A stretch of 64,000 nt of DNA from Liriodendron chinense. Lineage: Eukaryota; Streptophyta; Magnoliopsida; Magnoliales; Magnoliaceae. The number at the start of each line of letters is the position of its first letter. The stretch's first letter is position 1. The stretch spans positions 1,240,001 to 1,304,000 of the forward strand of contig PVNU02000868.1 in NCBI GenBank assembly GCA_003013855.2, read 5' to 3'. Shown here piece after piece: positions 47,172 to 58,525 of this stretch. The position numbers were made by a program, and so were the translations under genes. The notes beneath the pieces are model-generated. The model saw only the letters and a program-made list of their open reading frames with translations. It was not told the origin of the DNA and did no database searches.

Positions 47172-50100
47172 TGTATCGCCCCGGATTTTCACTAACTTGG
47201 AAATTGAAAGTTCTTGGGCATTACCTTCGGTGTATCGGTTATAGGCGTACCCGCACGTGTGTTCACATGTATTGGGGACTAAAATGAATGTTTTTACCAA
47301 AGAAATGATGGAATTAGTTTAGGAGTTGGAAGATCACATGGTTCGGAAGAGTTTTCCAACGATTGGATTGACTCGGGTATGTTGCTGTCTGTAGAGACTA
47401 AGTAAAAAACTCTGAATTATTAATCCACACGTAGATCGACGAGACCATCATGAATATTTTACCGGACCTTGGTGTTTTAGCCTATTTGAGGTATTTCAGA
47501 TTTTTTGAACGGTTTAGATTTGGCAAAAACCCTCTCTTTTAAAAGGCGCTATGTTTTGAAAATGCCAAAAAGTTACGATTTGTACTTGGAGGGGAAAATC
47601 AAAATCTTTATTATTGAAATTTCAATTTTCTAGTATTTTTTATTGAATCTAAATGGGGGGTACTTCCTTATTTACATAAATAACTTAAGGTAAATGGAAA
47701 CATAAATTAAACATGACATTTACTTAAATGTTATTTTGTAAATAAGGCTGACAAGTAGCCTGGACTGTGTGGGAACTCACTGTGCAGGGAAGAAATCTGA
47801 AATTTTAGAGAAAATGGCCAAGGGACGACCGACCGACCGGTTAGGTAGCCGGCCGACCGGTTAAGCGACCGGCCGACCGGTTATGCTGCCTCATTTGAAG
47901 GAAAAAATGGGTGGACAGCGGGATCTGGCCGACCGGATTTGCGACCGGCCGACCGGTCGTGGCTGGACGGATTTAAAAGGGGGGTTTCAAACCCCATTCT
48001 CTCTCTCTCTTTCTCATTTCTTTCTCTCTTTCTCTCATTTCTCTCCTTCATCTTTTTCTCTCATTTGCTCCTAAGCCCTTCTAGCTCTCTTCCTCCCTTC
48101 TCAAACCTTCTTTCTTCCTCAAATCCTCCTCTAATCGTGGAAATCTCGGATTTTAGAGCTCTCTCCGGCCTCCACCTCCATTCTCGCGTTTCTCCAGCCA
48201 AAATCCAGTGGCTTTGGGTCGGATTCTCCTCCTCATGCTAGGTAAGGTGTCCAGCTACCTCTTCTTTTCCTCTTCCTTCCATTTTCTTCATTTTGGACCA
48301 TTAGGGTTAAAAACCCCTATTTGTTTCTGACGGAACCCTAACCCTAGGGTTCCTCTTGCTAGGATTTGGGATCCCGATCATCGACTGGGTGTGGCCCACG
48401 CTTTGTAGAAGTCGTAACCAAGCTCGACTCCGTTGGGATTCTGACGGTGCATCGAATTTAGGCCCCGATTCATTGAATCGATTTGAGATTTTTCCAAATC
48501 CGAGATACCAAAACCCTAAACCCTAATTAAACACTTAATTAGATTAAACCTTAATTGATTAATACTAGATTTGTAATTCATTGTAGGTAATTGAGGTATT
48601 CCTCAATTTTCGGCCTTTGGACCATATTTGGATCGCTCCGGCCTCATCCGAATCGAGTAATTTCGATTCCAAGGTGAAGATCTACCCTCAAGCTTATTCT
48701 CGACAAATCTTAATTAATGATTGGTTGAATTTATACGTTAATTGTTGATGTATGCATAACATGTTCGATGAATGCCTCTATGGTTGTTTGATTGATAACA
48801 TGCTCAATGAAATGCCTGAATGATATAAATTTACAATATTGTAATATATCTATGCTTGTAGATGTATGTGGCGCCCTATGTCATCCGGGCTATGTCATCC
48901 GGGTCCTTTGGATCGGTCGGGTTAGTCGGTCGGGCCAGGTGTTTAGATATGTTTATGATTAGGTATTTAATAACCTAAATTACTATTATAATAAGGTATT
49001 CGTTGCTTTGGATTAAGCTCTGAAAATCGTTGATATAGTGTACTGACTGCCACTAGGTTGGCAGTCAGGGACTTATTCGATCGACTAAGCGGGACACGGT
49101 CGACCGATAGTGGCCATTGTTGGTTTGTCGTCGTCCACTTGGGTCCATCAAATAAGCTTCATCCAGAATTAATCATTATTGTATTTCATTGTTGAATCAC
49201 ACTATATAGAATCTAGAATACCATCGTTCCCACTGTGAATAGTCCACTTAAAACCATACTGCGACTCGATCCACCAAGTCTCATGAGCCAGGCATAGTGG
49301 TATGGGACACCGTGTTTGAGCTGTCGGCCTACACTGGGGTGGTGCCTCCCCATAGTGACCAGTGAGCATTGACAGGGGTGACCGATTATTGTTCGAATGG
49401 CCCTTGTGACAAATGTGATCTTGGCCGATGTTTGCGTGCCTGTGCACCATTCGAACGACCCGGGCGTGCATTGTGATAATTTCGAGTGAAACGCCCGTAC
49501 CTTTGAATAAATTAGTCGTATTTGATATTTGGGATATGAGACCTTCCGCTTTGATTTGGTCGTGGCTGACGAGTCACGGTCGAACCAGGCTTTCATGATA
49601 GGATAACTCGACTTTGGATCGAGGGGTTACTGGCGATGATTGGTTACGCATCACAGGGAGCCAGATAGTCCCAGTTAGACTTTACGATACGATGTAGTAT
49701 TCTGGCTTCACTAATTTGCTGGATAAATTGGACTAATAAATACTTTAATTAATCATGCATACATGACATTGCATTTAAGGGGGACTCGTGTAGCCTGGTT
49801 ACTTGATGTGGCGCCAGCGCTATCTTGAGCACCTCATGTCATTTCTCTATGTCATCCGGGCTGTGTACTCAGTCATGACTTACGACCTGCTAGACAGGTG
49901 GACTGTGGATTCTGATACCAGTTGGTCGGGCCAGGGCTTGCCCGGGACATGCATTGTGTGCGGAATCATGACATCCAAGCATTTAATCAACTAGCCTAGG
50001 ATGATGTATGATTTGTATGTGGACATTACCTAAACTTGATTGATTTGACAACACGCTTAAGAATGATATACTTATATAAACCTGTTTATAATTTAAATAT

Positions 50101-50560
50101 CCCGAGTTTAACCTTGGGGTTATTTCTTCACTATGTTGGCGTTTTGACGCCTTCTATTTGACATATGCAGATGTCTCAAGAATAGGACCAGTTGGTGGCG
50201 TGCACGGGCACCTTAATAGTCTTCTAGCTTCGTCCCTCTTGGTAGTTGTATTTTTCCTTCCTATTACATCTATTGTGATTCGTATAATTCTCATATGGGC
50301 TTACACTGCGATTGAATTGTTCATCTAGGGTATTAGCCCTATATTTTTAGATTTAGTTACCTCCGCTTTGCTTGTGATCCGCAAATTGAAATGCGTTACT
50401 CTGATTAATTGTGAATGGAATGAATATAAATCTGATTGAGGACACACGTGGGTGCATTTTCCACGTGTGGCATTCCTAAAATAGCATTTTATTTAGTTAA
50501 CACTCGGGAACTCGGGATCAGAGTCTTCGTACTCGTGTGTCGAAATTTTGGGTTGTTACA
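47172..50560 (+). mobile_element. 3.4 kb solo-LTR-like block, copy 2, in gypsy RT
   Basis: The ends are TGTATCGCCCCGG and GGGTTGTTACA, with flanks GATGA (47167-47171) and AATGA (50561-50565), a 5 bp duplication with one difference. The insertion lies exactly between the Ile of KIVFI and the Met of MDRGL in the gypsy RT, so it happened after the gypsy element had integrated. It is an inverted, nearly collinear copy of 30227-33620. Features in order are a GACCGGCCGACCGG array, a TTTAAAAG box, a CT-rich leader and a CTAG|GTAAGG site near 48240 that looks like a splice donor. No protein domain. Confidence 0.85.
47825..47980 (+). promoter_or_regulatory. GACCGGCCGACCGG array and TTTAAAA box
   Basis: Repeated CCGACCGG and GACCGGTC motifs (47825-47962) end ten bases before ATTTAAAAGG (47971-47980), followed by a CT-rich leader (47997-48130). 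The arrangement suggests the U3/R boundary of an LTR, but no transcript evidence is available. Confidence 0.45.
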
Positions 50561-50850
50561 AATGAACACTATCTTTTGTTTGTTGGGAGCATGCATTCGA
50601 ATTTGGTTATACCCAAAATATACGTCCATAAAGCTAAGTAGCTCGAAACCTGACGTTGCGTCGATGAGCTGATCTATCTTGGGTAGCGGAAAATTGTCCT
50701 TCAGACAGACTTTATTATGGTCGGTGTAGTCCACACAAACTCTCTATTTTTCGTTGGCTTTCTTCACTAAGACGACGTCAGTGAGCCAATCGAGATAGCG
50801 TATTTCCTCGATAAATCCATCCTGGCACAATTTTTTTACTTCTTCAATCG
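50561..50850 (-). pseudogene. rt: Gypsy reverse transcriptase, N-terminal part
   Basis: Reading down the minus strand, WLTDVVLVKKANEK, then a stop in place of Trp, then RVCVDYTDHNKVCLKDNFPL, PKIDQLIDATSGFELLSFMD and YFGYNQIRMH are the conserved fingers/palm blocks of TAT-type gypsy RT. FMD supplies the first catalytic Asp. The reading stops at the LTR block after KQKIVFI and continues at 47171. It would have copied the element's RNA into DNA. Confidence 0.92.
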
Positions 50851-51381
50851 CAGCGTACCTCTCTGTGTTAAAGGGTTGTCATTTCTGACGAACTGGCTTA
50901 AAGCTCGGATCGACGTTTAGTCGGTGGACCATCACTTCCGGGCTGATACCTGGCATGTCCTGATGAGACCATGCGAAGACGTCGGCATGTTTTTCAGGAA
51001 AGTGATCAGCCTTCTCCGCACTTTGTCATCCAGCTGGGATCCAATTCTGACGACCCGGGTTGGGTCATCACCCACTAATGGGACTTCAATTAGTTCCTCA
51101 GCGGGTGATTCGCGGTCCCCTGTTTCTTCTCTGGGATCTAGGGGTTGTGCATGATATCGCAGAAACTAAGCTTTTTCCACGCAAGGTTAGTTCGTAACAT
51201 TGGCGGGCCTCCTGCTGGTCGCCTCGCACCTACTCCGACGCCCTCGTCAGTGTCGAATTTCATGGTTAGGTGGTATATGGAAATGCCGGCCTTAAGAGCT
51301 CAGAGGATAGGACGACTGATTATGACATTGTAGGCAAACGGGGTGTTGACGACGAGAAAATCAACCATAATCATTTTTTAG
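50851..51381 (-). pseudogene. Gypsy protease-RT linker
   Basis: Fragments such as EELIEVPLVGDDPTRVVRIG and an AWSHQDMPGI-type block upstream of RT can be followed on the minus strand with frame changes. These are typical of the region between protease and RT in TAT elements. Confidence 0.6.
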
Positions 51382-51807
51382 TTAAGTTTTTCCCCTGCCA
51401 TGACCGAAAGGGTTATCTCTCCTTCCAGCATGATTGTATCCCTTATGAACAGTCAAGGCCGTTTTAACCGGCCTCAACCTGGATCGGTCGATCTTCATCT
51501 TTTTGAACGATGTGATGTACAAGATGTCCACTGAGCTACCCGTATCGACCATCATTTTGTGGAGTTTCTTATTGGCGACCACCATTGATACCATGAGTGA
51601 ATCATTCTGGGGATGGAGGACACCTCTGACATCTTCCTCGGTGAACGTTAATGCATGAGGGGTGACTTTTGCGATTTTTGCAGGTCGGCTCGTAATGTTC
51701 ATGGATAACCCTTGCTCGGATGTCCTACCTTGTCGTACATAGGTCTTCCGAGCATTGTCGGTGTCTCCAATAGTTGGCCCACCAAAGATAATGTGGATTT
51801 TTTCCAC
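51382..51807 (-). pseudogene. pro: Gypsy aspartic protease region
   Basis: The protein block of 141 residues contains IHIIFGGP near its start, LTFTEEDVRGVLHPQNDSL, and the catalytic D-T-G-S-S at residues 88-92. DILYITSFKKM and RLRPV follow. This order is characteristic of TAT-type gypsy proteases. The protease would mature the Gag-Pol polyprotein. The downstream frame decays after VHKGYNHAG. Confidence 0.92.
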
Positions 51808-51879
51808 ATGATTGTTGTCGATCTATTCTTCAGCCTGGTCATTCCGACCTACTGCCCTTCGGTCCTCTTGACGCTGGGT

Positions 51880-53412
51880 AATGTAATCTTTTAAAAATCC
51901 CTGTTGAATGAGGGTTTCTATTTGTCATTTCAGGTTGAAAAAATTTATCTTATTATGACCGTAATCTTTATAATACAAGCAGTATTTTGATTTCGACCTT
52001 CTGTCGAGGTCGGTTTTGATTTTCGCCTGTCAGTCCGAACACCTACTTACCTTTTTCTGCTGGGAAGATTTGTTCGACGGTCATATTGCGCGGCGTGTAT
52101 TTCTCGAATCGAGGAGGCGAAGCTTTAACTCCTCGGGAAACATTGTTTCGACCGGGTGACCTTTCTTTCGATTTCTGTCTCTTTGAACTATTTCCTTCTC
52201 TACGATATTTGCCCCTGGAAGACGACTGTGCGCATTGACCAACTCCTTCACGTTGATGTGCTTAGCGACTCGGTCTAGGAATTCTGCCACAGACTGAAGT
52301 GGTTCCTCTCCCACGGACCAGAGGAATTTCCTATCTCGTAATCCTCCAATCATTGTGTGAAGTAATACATCTTGAGAAAGGTTCTTTACTTGGACGGCCT
52401 CGGCATTGAAGCGCACAAGGTAGCCTTTTAAAGACTTATCTTCTTTTTGTTTGATCGCGGCGAGATAGGGTTAGATGCTTCCTCGGGTCGATGCTTTCGA
52501 TGAATTGAGTAGCGAAGGCCCTACTTAGTTGGGTAAACGAACTAATTGACTTTGGTTTTAGGTTTCGAAACCAAGTCCAGGCCAAGCTCATTGATGACAG
52601 GGAAAAAGCTTTGCACATGATGTGCCCATTGACTCCGTGGAGTTCTATTCAGACTTTAAAATTTTCTAAATGTTTTGCTGGGTCTCCTATCCCAGTGTAT
52701 TGTTTGAATTGAGGGATCTTGAACCCCTTGGGAAGCGGTTCCTCGCGGATCTCTTTACTGAATGGCAATTCGGATGAGTTGACCAATGCATCTACTGCAA
52801 TAGGTGCTCGGGTACATTGTGCTCTTTGGATATCGCCTACGCGTTCGTGAAGTTCCTTCATCTCGGCTTCCAGCGGATTCATATTATCATCCACTTGGTC
52901 ACGATCTAAACGAGCTGATCTTTTCTCTTCAAGTTTGTGGCTTAGATCGCTTGCAGGCGATTTTGCTGCTGACCGAGTTTTTGCTCTTATTGCTCGACTA
53001 GCAACTTCATCTTCCTCGACACGTTCTTGATTTGGAATCAGAGGGAGCGTTGTGGGTGAGGAACTTAGTGAGATCGTCGAGGCTCGTCATTACCCCTGTA
53101 AACCGGAGTTGATTGAGCCATGCTAGCTAGGAGAGTCTTGATTTCATTAAGCTGTTGGTTGAAGTGTTTAAACCATTCATCTACACCTCTTAGTCGTTCA
53201 GCAATACCTCCTACTTGTTCTTTGAGAGCAGACAATTTGGTCCCGCGATTGCGAGACCTTTGCCATCCGTCTTGCTGAACGAAGTGTGGGGATGATCTGC
53301 CAATTCGGAGGGCGGGCGTTTCAGGGACAAATCCTTCATCGTCAGAATGTGGGGCCTCAAACGGCCCAGCCATTGCTGGAGCTTTCCCTTTATATTTTCT
53401 TTTACCAGCCAT
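51880..53412 (-). pseudogene. gag: Gypsy gag region
   Basis: The reading starts at MAGKRKYKGK (53412), about 90 bp after the 5' LTR. It stops at 53065 and resumes in another frame at MDDNMNPLEAEMKELHERVG (52894). The capsid-like blocks KGFKIPQFKQYTGIGDPAKH, NGHIMCKAF, WFRNLKPKSISSF and VQVKNLSQDVLLHTMIGGL belong to the retrotransposon Gag domain. A degenerate zinc-knuckle region, KYCLYYKDYGHNK, lies near 51970; its later Cys has been lost. There are several stops and at least two frameshifts. Gag would form the particle. Confidence 0.88.
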
Positions 53413-53482
53413 TTGAGGTCTTTTTGATGGAGGGGATACTCCTTAGAAGCTTTGAGTGAAGACACGACTATCTTGTTGCATT

Positions 53483-53498
53483 CCCACAGACGGCGCCA
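53483..53498 (-). other. Gypsy primer binding site
   Basis: On the minus strand, TGGCGCCGTCTGTGGG starts two bases inside the 5' LTR. This is the usual position, and the TGGCGCC start is common in TAT/Athila-type gypsy elements. I did not assign the primer tRNA. Confidence 0.75.
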
Positions 53499-53500
53499 AC

Positions 53501-54076
53501 TGTTGTTGCTGAATTTCAACAACGAGAGGTGAGATCAGTGATTGACCTCGCCGATGAAGAAGGACTCCGATCTTCTGATTTGAGATCTGCAAAGATGAAA
53601 CAATGGCTAAGAGGTGGTCGGAAAGTGACCGTTAGTCATTTGTTGATGATTAAGAATCTCTTCTCTCTTGTGAGTAATGGTTTTTCTTGTGTCCTTTAAT
53701 AATGAGGAGGATGTTTCCATTTATAGGCTTAGGTTGTAAGATTGCATTCCCTTTTTCAGACCGTAATCTTAGGGGAGAGAATCCGGATCACTGTAATTCT
53801 CGGGCTGTTCGGTAGTTGTGGGAGATGTTTCCATACTCTTCGACAATCTTTCGGATTTCCCGCCTACGATCTTGGCCCAAGCCTAAAAAATGGGTATTCG
53901 TGATTGCAGCAATCGAGGTTGTCTTAAAGTCGAGCTCGAGGTTAAAGAGTCTAACTTCATCCCAAGTTGGATTGTTCTGACCTGAGGTCAGCTTCATGTC
54001 GGGTCGGAGTGTTCCGAGCTATAGCTCGGTCGAGACATATCCGACCTAAGGCGCATGTTGTAATTTTCCTATAACA
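53501..54076 (-). repeat. Gypsy 5' LTR
   Basis: This 576 bp LTR starts TGTTATAGG and ends CAGCAACAACA on the minus strand. A TATA-like CCTATAAATGG is at 53719-53728, read on the minus strand. The opening 53501-53525 contains the short inverted repeat GTTGTTG...CAACAAC. Confidence 0.95.
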
Positions 54077-55174
54077 ATCCCTTCAAACAATTGTACGAGT
54101 GAGTGAAAATGGGCAGGGTCGACTAGATGGGTATTTTAACGCAATCCGAGAATACAATTGGGTTATAACAAAATTGATTTGAGTGGACTAAACGGTTTTG
54201 AAATGGGTCCAATTTGGGCATGTACCAAAATGGACCCAATCCAAACCAGGGCCCAGCATAAACCTGGTTAAAGTAGTCAATCAACATACAAGAAAGTAAA
54301 TCAAGTCATTTTCCAAGCTGTGTAGGTCCCACTGTAATGTGTATTCCACCCGCTCCGCTCATGTGAGGCCCAAGTACCAAAATTCAACCTTATCCATAAC
54401 TCATGTAGGCCACACCAAGAAGAAAAAATGGTGGACTTTAGGAGGGTGCTGCTCATGGAACTATTAAATATTGTTGATGGATTTTTTATTAATTTTTTTC
54501 AATCCATGGTGAGATTTCTTTATTAAAGAAGTATTCTTTGAATGTTTATGTAAGATAGCATAAGACAATGTACTTATATTTCTACATACGACCCATGTGA
54601 TAAATGGGTTGTGCCTTAGTCCACTTGTACCAAACGCAACCCATTAAGACTTGCTTTTTTTTTTTTTTACTCGGACCCAACATGGTTTTAAGACCTATCT
54701 GAGTTGGGTGTGGCTTGTACGAGTCAACTCAGATTGGGTCACCCCGACTTGGTGAGCCGCGATGCAATTGAGGACCAAACAAGTCATATCCAAGTCTTCC
54801 GGTCTTTGAACCATCGGACCCGGCCAAAACCCAACCCGAATTTTAGTGGGTCGGGTCGGGTCAAAACGTTGAACTCGATTACGAAATGGATCGGATCCAA
54901 GCCCACTTTCACCTGACCTGACCTGACCCGACCCGACCCATTCGCAACCCAAATTTGAAAGTTTTACCCATTCGATTTGTGGCCTCTGAATAGACGGTTT
55001 AGATGAGATGTGTAATAATGTATCACAGTCAATAGAAAAGGGGGCCTGAGATCAGTGGCTTGGATTTTCCAGTCTGAGGTTAATTTGTGACATGGTCCAT
55101 CCATGGTGGTAGGCCACAGACCAACACAACAGATTACTAAACGACAGCCCAATTTGTCAAAACCCTCGGGTCGA
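54077..55174. other. End of copy C and adjacent non-coding DNA
   Basis: 54077-54895 continues copy C (compare 7012-7970 in A). GGGTCGGGTCGGG-type repeats lie at 54830-54950. 54896-55174 has no recognisable feature. Confidence 0.55.
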
Positions 55175-55225
55175 GGATCCTATAGGTCCTCGACTTTGTA
55201 AAGTGCCTCAGGACCTATAGGATCC
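55175..55225. repeat. Perfect 16 bp inverted repeat
   Basis: GGATCCTATAGGTCCT at 55175-55190 is exactly mirrored by AGGACCTATAGGATCC at 55210-55225, with a 19 bp spacer. It abuts the Tourist-like pair on its right. Confidence 0.95.
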
Positions 55226-55228
55226 TAC

Positions 55229-56680
55229 CGTGCTGTTTGGTAAACTGAAAAATTAAGCTTAAAAATTAATTAAAGTACTGAAAACTTAAAGTGCTGAATT
55301 TAAGTACTTATAAAAACTGAAAAATCTGTTTGATAATTTGTTTGAAAACTACCATTAAAAACTTATTGCAGCCACAAAAGTTTCGAATCAAGCTAATATT
55401 TGTGTTTTCCCTTAATCCAGGTCTTTATGTTCTTATGAACAGGGTTGATGGTAAATAAACATCATGGTGGGCCCTAGGAAGGTTTCAATGGTGGGCATCA
55501 TTGTCCCCATTGCTTTTAGTGGTGTGGTCCACCTAAGGTTTGGACCTATCTCATTTTTGGGCTCATGCCTTAAAACTGATCTCTCCAAATGGATAGACTA
55601 TGTAGATATAATACATGCATTATGCTAAGGCTTATAGAATTTGGTGACTTCAAGTACTTGCCGGGGATGGTGTCATAGATAGGAAAGTAAAAAAAGAAGG
55701 GTAATCCTTGTCATTATTAGATGTTAATAGGGATACTTTTGTCAATTTTTATCTAAAAATTTAAAGAGGAACCACTTACCGCATTCAGTTATAAGTTTTA
55801 AGTCAAGTTGTCATGACTGAAAATAATCCACTTAATTTAAGTGATTTTTCCAATTAAGTACTTAAATTTTTTTAATTATCAAATGGTCTGAATTACTAAA
55901 ATTACTGAAAATATGATTTTTAAGTGATAAGTCGTGAAATTAAGGTGTTGTTTGGTAAACTGAAAAATTAAGCCTGAAAATTAATTTAAGTACTGAAAAC
56001 TTAAAGTGCTGAATTTAAGTACTTATAAGAACTGAAAAATCTGTTTAGTAATTTATCTGAAAACTTATCACAGCCACAAAAGTTACGGATCAAGTTAATA
56101 TTTGTGTTTTCCCTTAATCCAGGTCTTTGTGTTCTTATGAACAGGGTTGATGGTAAATAAACATCATGGTGGGCCCTAGTAAGGCTTCAATGGTGGGCAT
56201 CATTGTCCCCATTGCTTTTAGTGGTGTGGTCCACCTGAGGTTTGGACCTGTCTCATTTTTAGGCTCATGCCTTAAATCATCTCTCCAAATGAATAAACTA
56301 TGTAGATATAATACATACATTATGTTGGGGCTTATAGAATTTGGTGACTTCAAGCACTTGCGTGGGATGGTTTCATGGATGGGAAAGTAAACAAAGAAGG
56401 GTAATCATACCATTTTTAAATGTTACTAGGGATACTTTTGTCAATTTTTATTTAAAAATTTAAAGAGAAACCACTTACCGCATTCAGCTATAAGCTTTAA
56501 GTCAAGTTGGCATGACTTAAAATAATTTACTTAATTTAAGTGATTTTTTCAATTAAGCACTTAAATTTTTTTAGTTACCAAAACAGTCTGAATTATTAAA
56601 ATTTCTGAAAATATCATTTTTCAGTGATAAGTCGTGGAATTAAGTTTTACCAAACGCACCGTAAGTTTTACCAAGCACCC
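55229..56680. mobile_element. Tourist-like element, outer copy
   Basis: The left end CGTGCTGTTTGGTAAACTG and the right end TTTTACCAAGCACCC are the terminal repeats of the family seen at 2649-3380, here inverted. A second copy (55944-56661) sits 19 bp from its right end. No clear TAA flanks the outer copy, because its left terminus is degraded. Confidence 0.8.
55944..56661. mobile_element. Tourist-like element nested in its own kind
   Basis: The ends are GGTGTTGTTTGGTAAACTG and TTTTACCAAACGCACCG, flanked by TAA (55941-55943) and TAA (56662-56664). The sequence on both sides belongs to the outer copy: AAGTCGTGAAAT before and GTTTTACCAAGCACCC after. So this copy inserted into the terminal repeat region of another copy. 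Confidence 0.88.
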
Positions 56681-56714
56681 GTCTCCGGACCGTAAATTGT
56701 AAGGGAGCTTAATC

Positions 56715-57150
56715 CAAAACTTACTTGGCCCACCGTTATTTATGTGGCTTATCCACACCGTCCATCCATTATGCCAGCTGAATTTAGGTATTAGCCAAAA
56801 AAATCCATAGTTCAAGTGGACCACACCACACAAAGAAGTGGGAATCGAACTCCTATTGTTAAAAACTTCTTGAGGCCCCCAGAAGTTTTGGATCAAGCTG
56901 ATATTTGTGCTTTCCCCACATCTATGTCTGTGTGACCTTATGAATTGGCTAGATGACAAATAAACATTAATGTGGGCCCAACGAAAGAAATACCTTTTAA
57001 TAGTGAATGTATGAAGACCACTGTTTCTTTTTTCATGTGGGCCACTAGAGCATTGTATTTGCCTTATTTTTCAACTCATGCCCCCAAAATGTTGTGGTAA
57101 AACAGACAAACGGCACAGATGTATCATATACATCACACTTGGCCCCACTA
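56715..57150. repeat. Inverted-repeat MITE
   Basis: The left arm ACTTGGCCCACCGTTATTTA, with CACACCGTCCATCC, is inverted to the right arm ATCACACTTGGCCCCAC. Confidence 0.65.
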
Positions 57151-57189
57151 ATTTAAGCCAATACTTTTGGATCAGTTTTTGAAGCGGTG

Positions 57190-57735
57190 TTACTCAGGCA
57201 TGTAACATGGAAAATCAAACAAGCCCTGAAATGAGCTAAAAAAACAGATGAACGGAGTGGATAATTTGCATGCATTACGGTGGGTGCACAATGCATCACC
57301 ATTATGGAACTGCTGTGTCTGCTTGAAGGTGCTAAGACAAGATAAGATGTTTGGGAACCCACACGTACCTTTTATATGTGGCAAACGTGACTAAATACAA
57401 CTTGTGTGCTCCACCACTATAAAGTCGCTGACACAAAAGTCAGGTTGGTTCACTCATCAGGTGGCTCCCCACATGGCTCCATATTAGATAGAGTGTGTTT
57501 CAACACTAAGGTTATTATTTGATTTCCACTATGGTGAGTGTTTGGGGTATGATTGTGTGTAAAAAAAATAAAAGGGAGGGACACCTACACCAAAACAGTG
57601 GACAGTTTAAAAGTATTTTCCCAGTGTCCGCATCCAGTACATATGTGGCCACCATCATCTACATGGTGTGACCCACCTTATACACGGCTCAGATTTCCTA
57701 CAAACAGGTTGGAACAGTGCTGTGAAGTGAGGACG
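57190..57735. other. Non-coding DNA with partial MITE arm
   Basis: 57220-57290 has CAGATGAACGGAGTGGATAA and ATTACGGTGGGTG, a single arm. Otherwise I see nothing recognisable. Confidence 0.4.
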
Positions 57736-57935
57736 TGGCTTCTGTGGATCTGGATCCCTAATGTGGAGTCCACCTTAAAGGACCACCGTTTCCTATGGTG
57801 TGGTCCACCTGAGATTTATATTTGCTTCATTCTTGACACCATGTACTAAAATGAGCTGACAAAAGAGATGAATGGCATGGATATACAACACATACATCAA
57901 GCTGGACCCCACAGTAAGGGCCACAACTGTGGCTG
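57736..57935. repeat. Half inverted-repeat MITE
   Basis: GGTGTGGTCCACCTGAGATT to ATACATCAAGCTGGACCCCA, the right half of the family. Confidence 0.5.
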
Positions 57936-58082
57936 GACTGTGAATACTACGCACCCATCTATGTATACCTGGACTCGGATTGGATACTGCCTCTGCTTAT
58001 ACCGAACTCTATAATTTTAAAACATGCTTGCCCACTTTGGCATAAGCCTGTCTGTGGTCCAATCAAATCCTTTCAAACATAA

Positions 58083-58525
58083 TGCAGCCCTCTCAGTGGA
58101 GTCCACTTTAATGTATGTAATATACATCCACGCCGTCCATCCATTTGCCAGCTCATTTTAGTGAATAAGCCCAAAAATAAAACAGATATAAATCTCAGGT
58201 ACAGCCACACCACAGGAAATAGTGGTGATTGAATGCCAAACATTAAAAACTTCCTAGGGCTCACCATAATGTTTATTAGCCATTTAACCTGTTGATAAAG
58301 ATTTAGAGACTTAGACAAAGGTAAAATACAAATATAAACTTCATCTAAAACTTTTGTGGCTTATGAGAAGATTTTAATGATTAATCACCAATGATTCCTG
58401 TGCTGTGGTCCACCTGAGATTTGGATGTACATTATTTTTGAGATAATGCCCTAAAATGAGATGGCAAAACGGATGGACAACATAAATATACAATAAATAC
58501 ATCAAGGTGGGGCCACAATCAAGGC
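58083..58525. repeat. Inverted-repeat MITE
   Basis: GTCCACTTTAATGTATGTAA with CACGCCGTCCATCC on the left, and ACGGATGGACAACATAAATA with ACATCAAGGTGGGGCCAC on the right. Confidence 0.7.

Larger units (their letters stand above)
40148..54076 (-). mobile_element. Ty3/gypsy TAT-type retrotransposon, decayed and interrupted
   Basis: LTRs lie at 40148-40746 and 53501-54076 with ends TGTTATAG/CAACA read on the minus strand. Flanks ATTTC (40143-40147) and ATCCC (54077-54081) differ by two C/T changes. Copies A (7012-7016) and B (20937-20941) carry the uninterrupted target as AGTCC. The minus strand reads gag, protease, RT, RNase H, a second RNase H-like domain and integrase, the gypsy order. The plus strand carries an antisense ORF between integrase and the 3' LTR, a feature of the TAT group. 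Removing the nested hAT and LTR block leaves about 10 kb. Numerous stops show it is dead. Confidence 0.95.
28135..54895. repeat. Segmental repeat copy C, interrupted
   Basis: The homologous pieces are 28135-28432, 33862-40147 and 54077-54895. The left part (to 34380) matches only copy B, and the rest matches A and B, ending near 54895 at the sequence equivalent to 7970 in A. Intervening sequence is a hAT stack (28433-33853) and a gypsy element (40148-54076). Private to C are also the Mutator-like elements at 37544 and 38587 and the hAT at 39252. Confidence 0.85.

Noticed and set aside
53788..53997. 69 aa ORF starting MKLTSGQNN
   Set aside because: It lies wholly in the U3 of the gypsy LTR and is not a gene.
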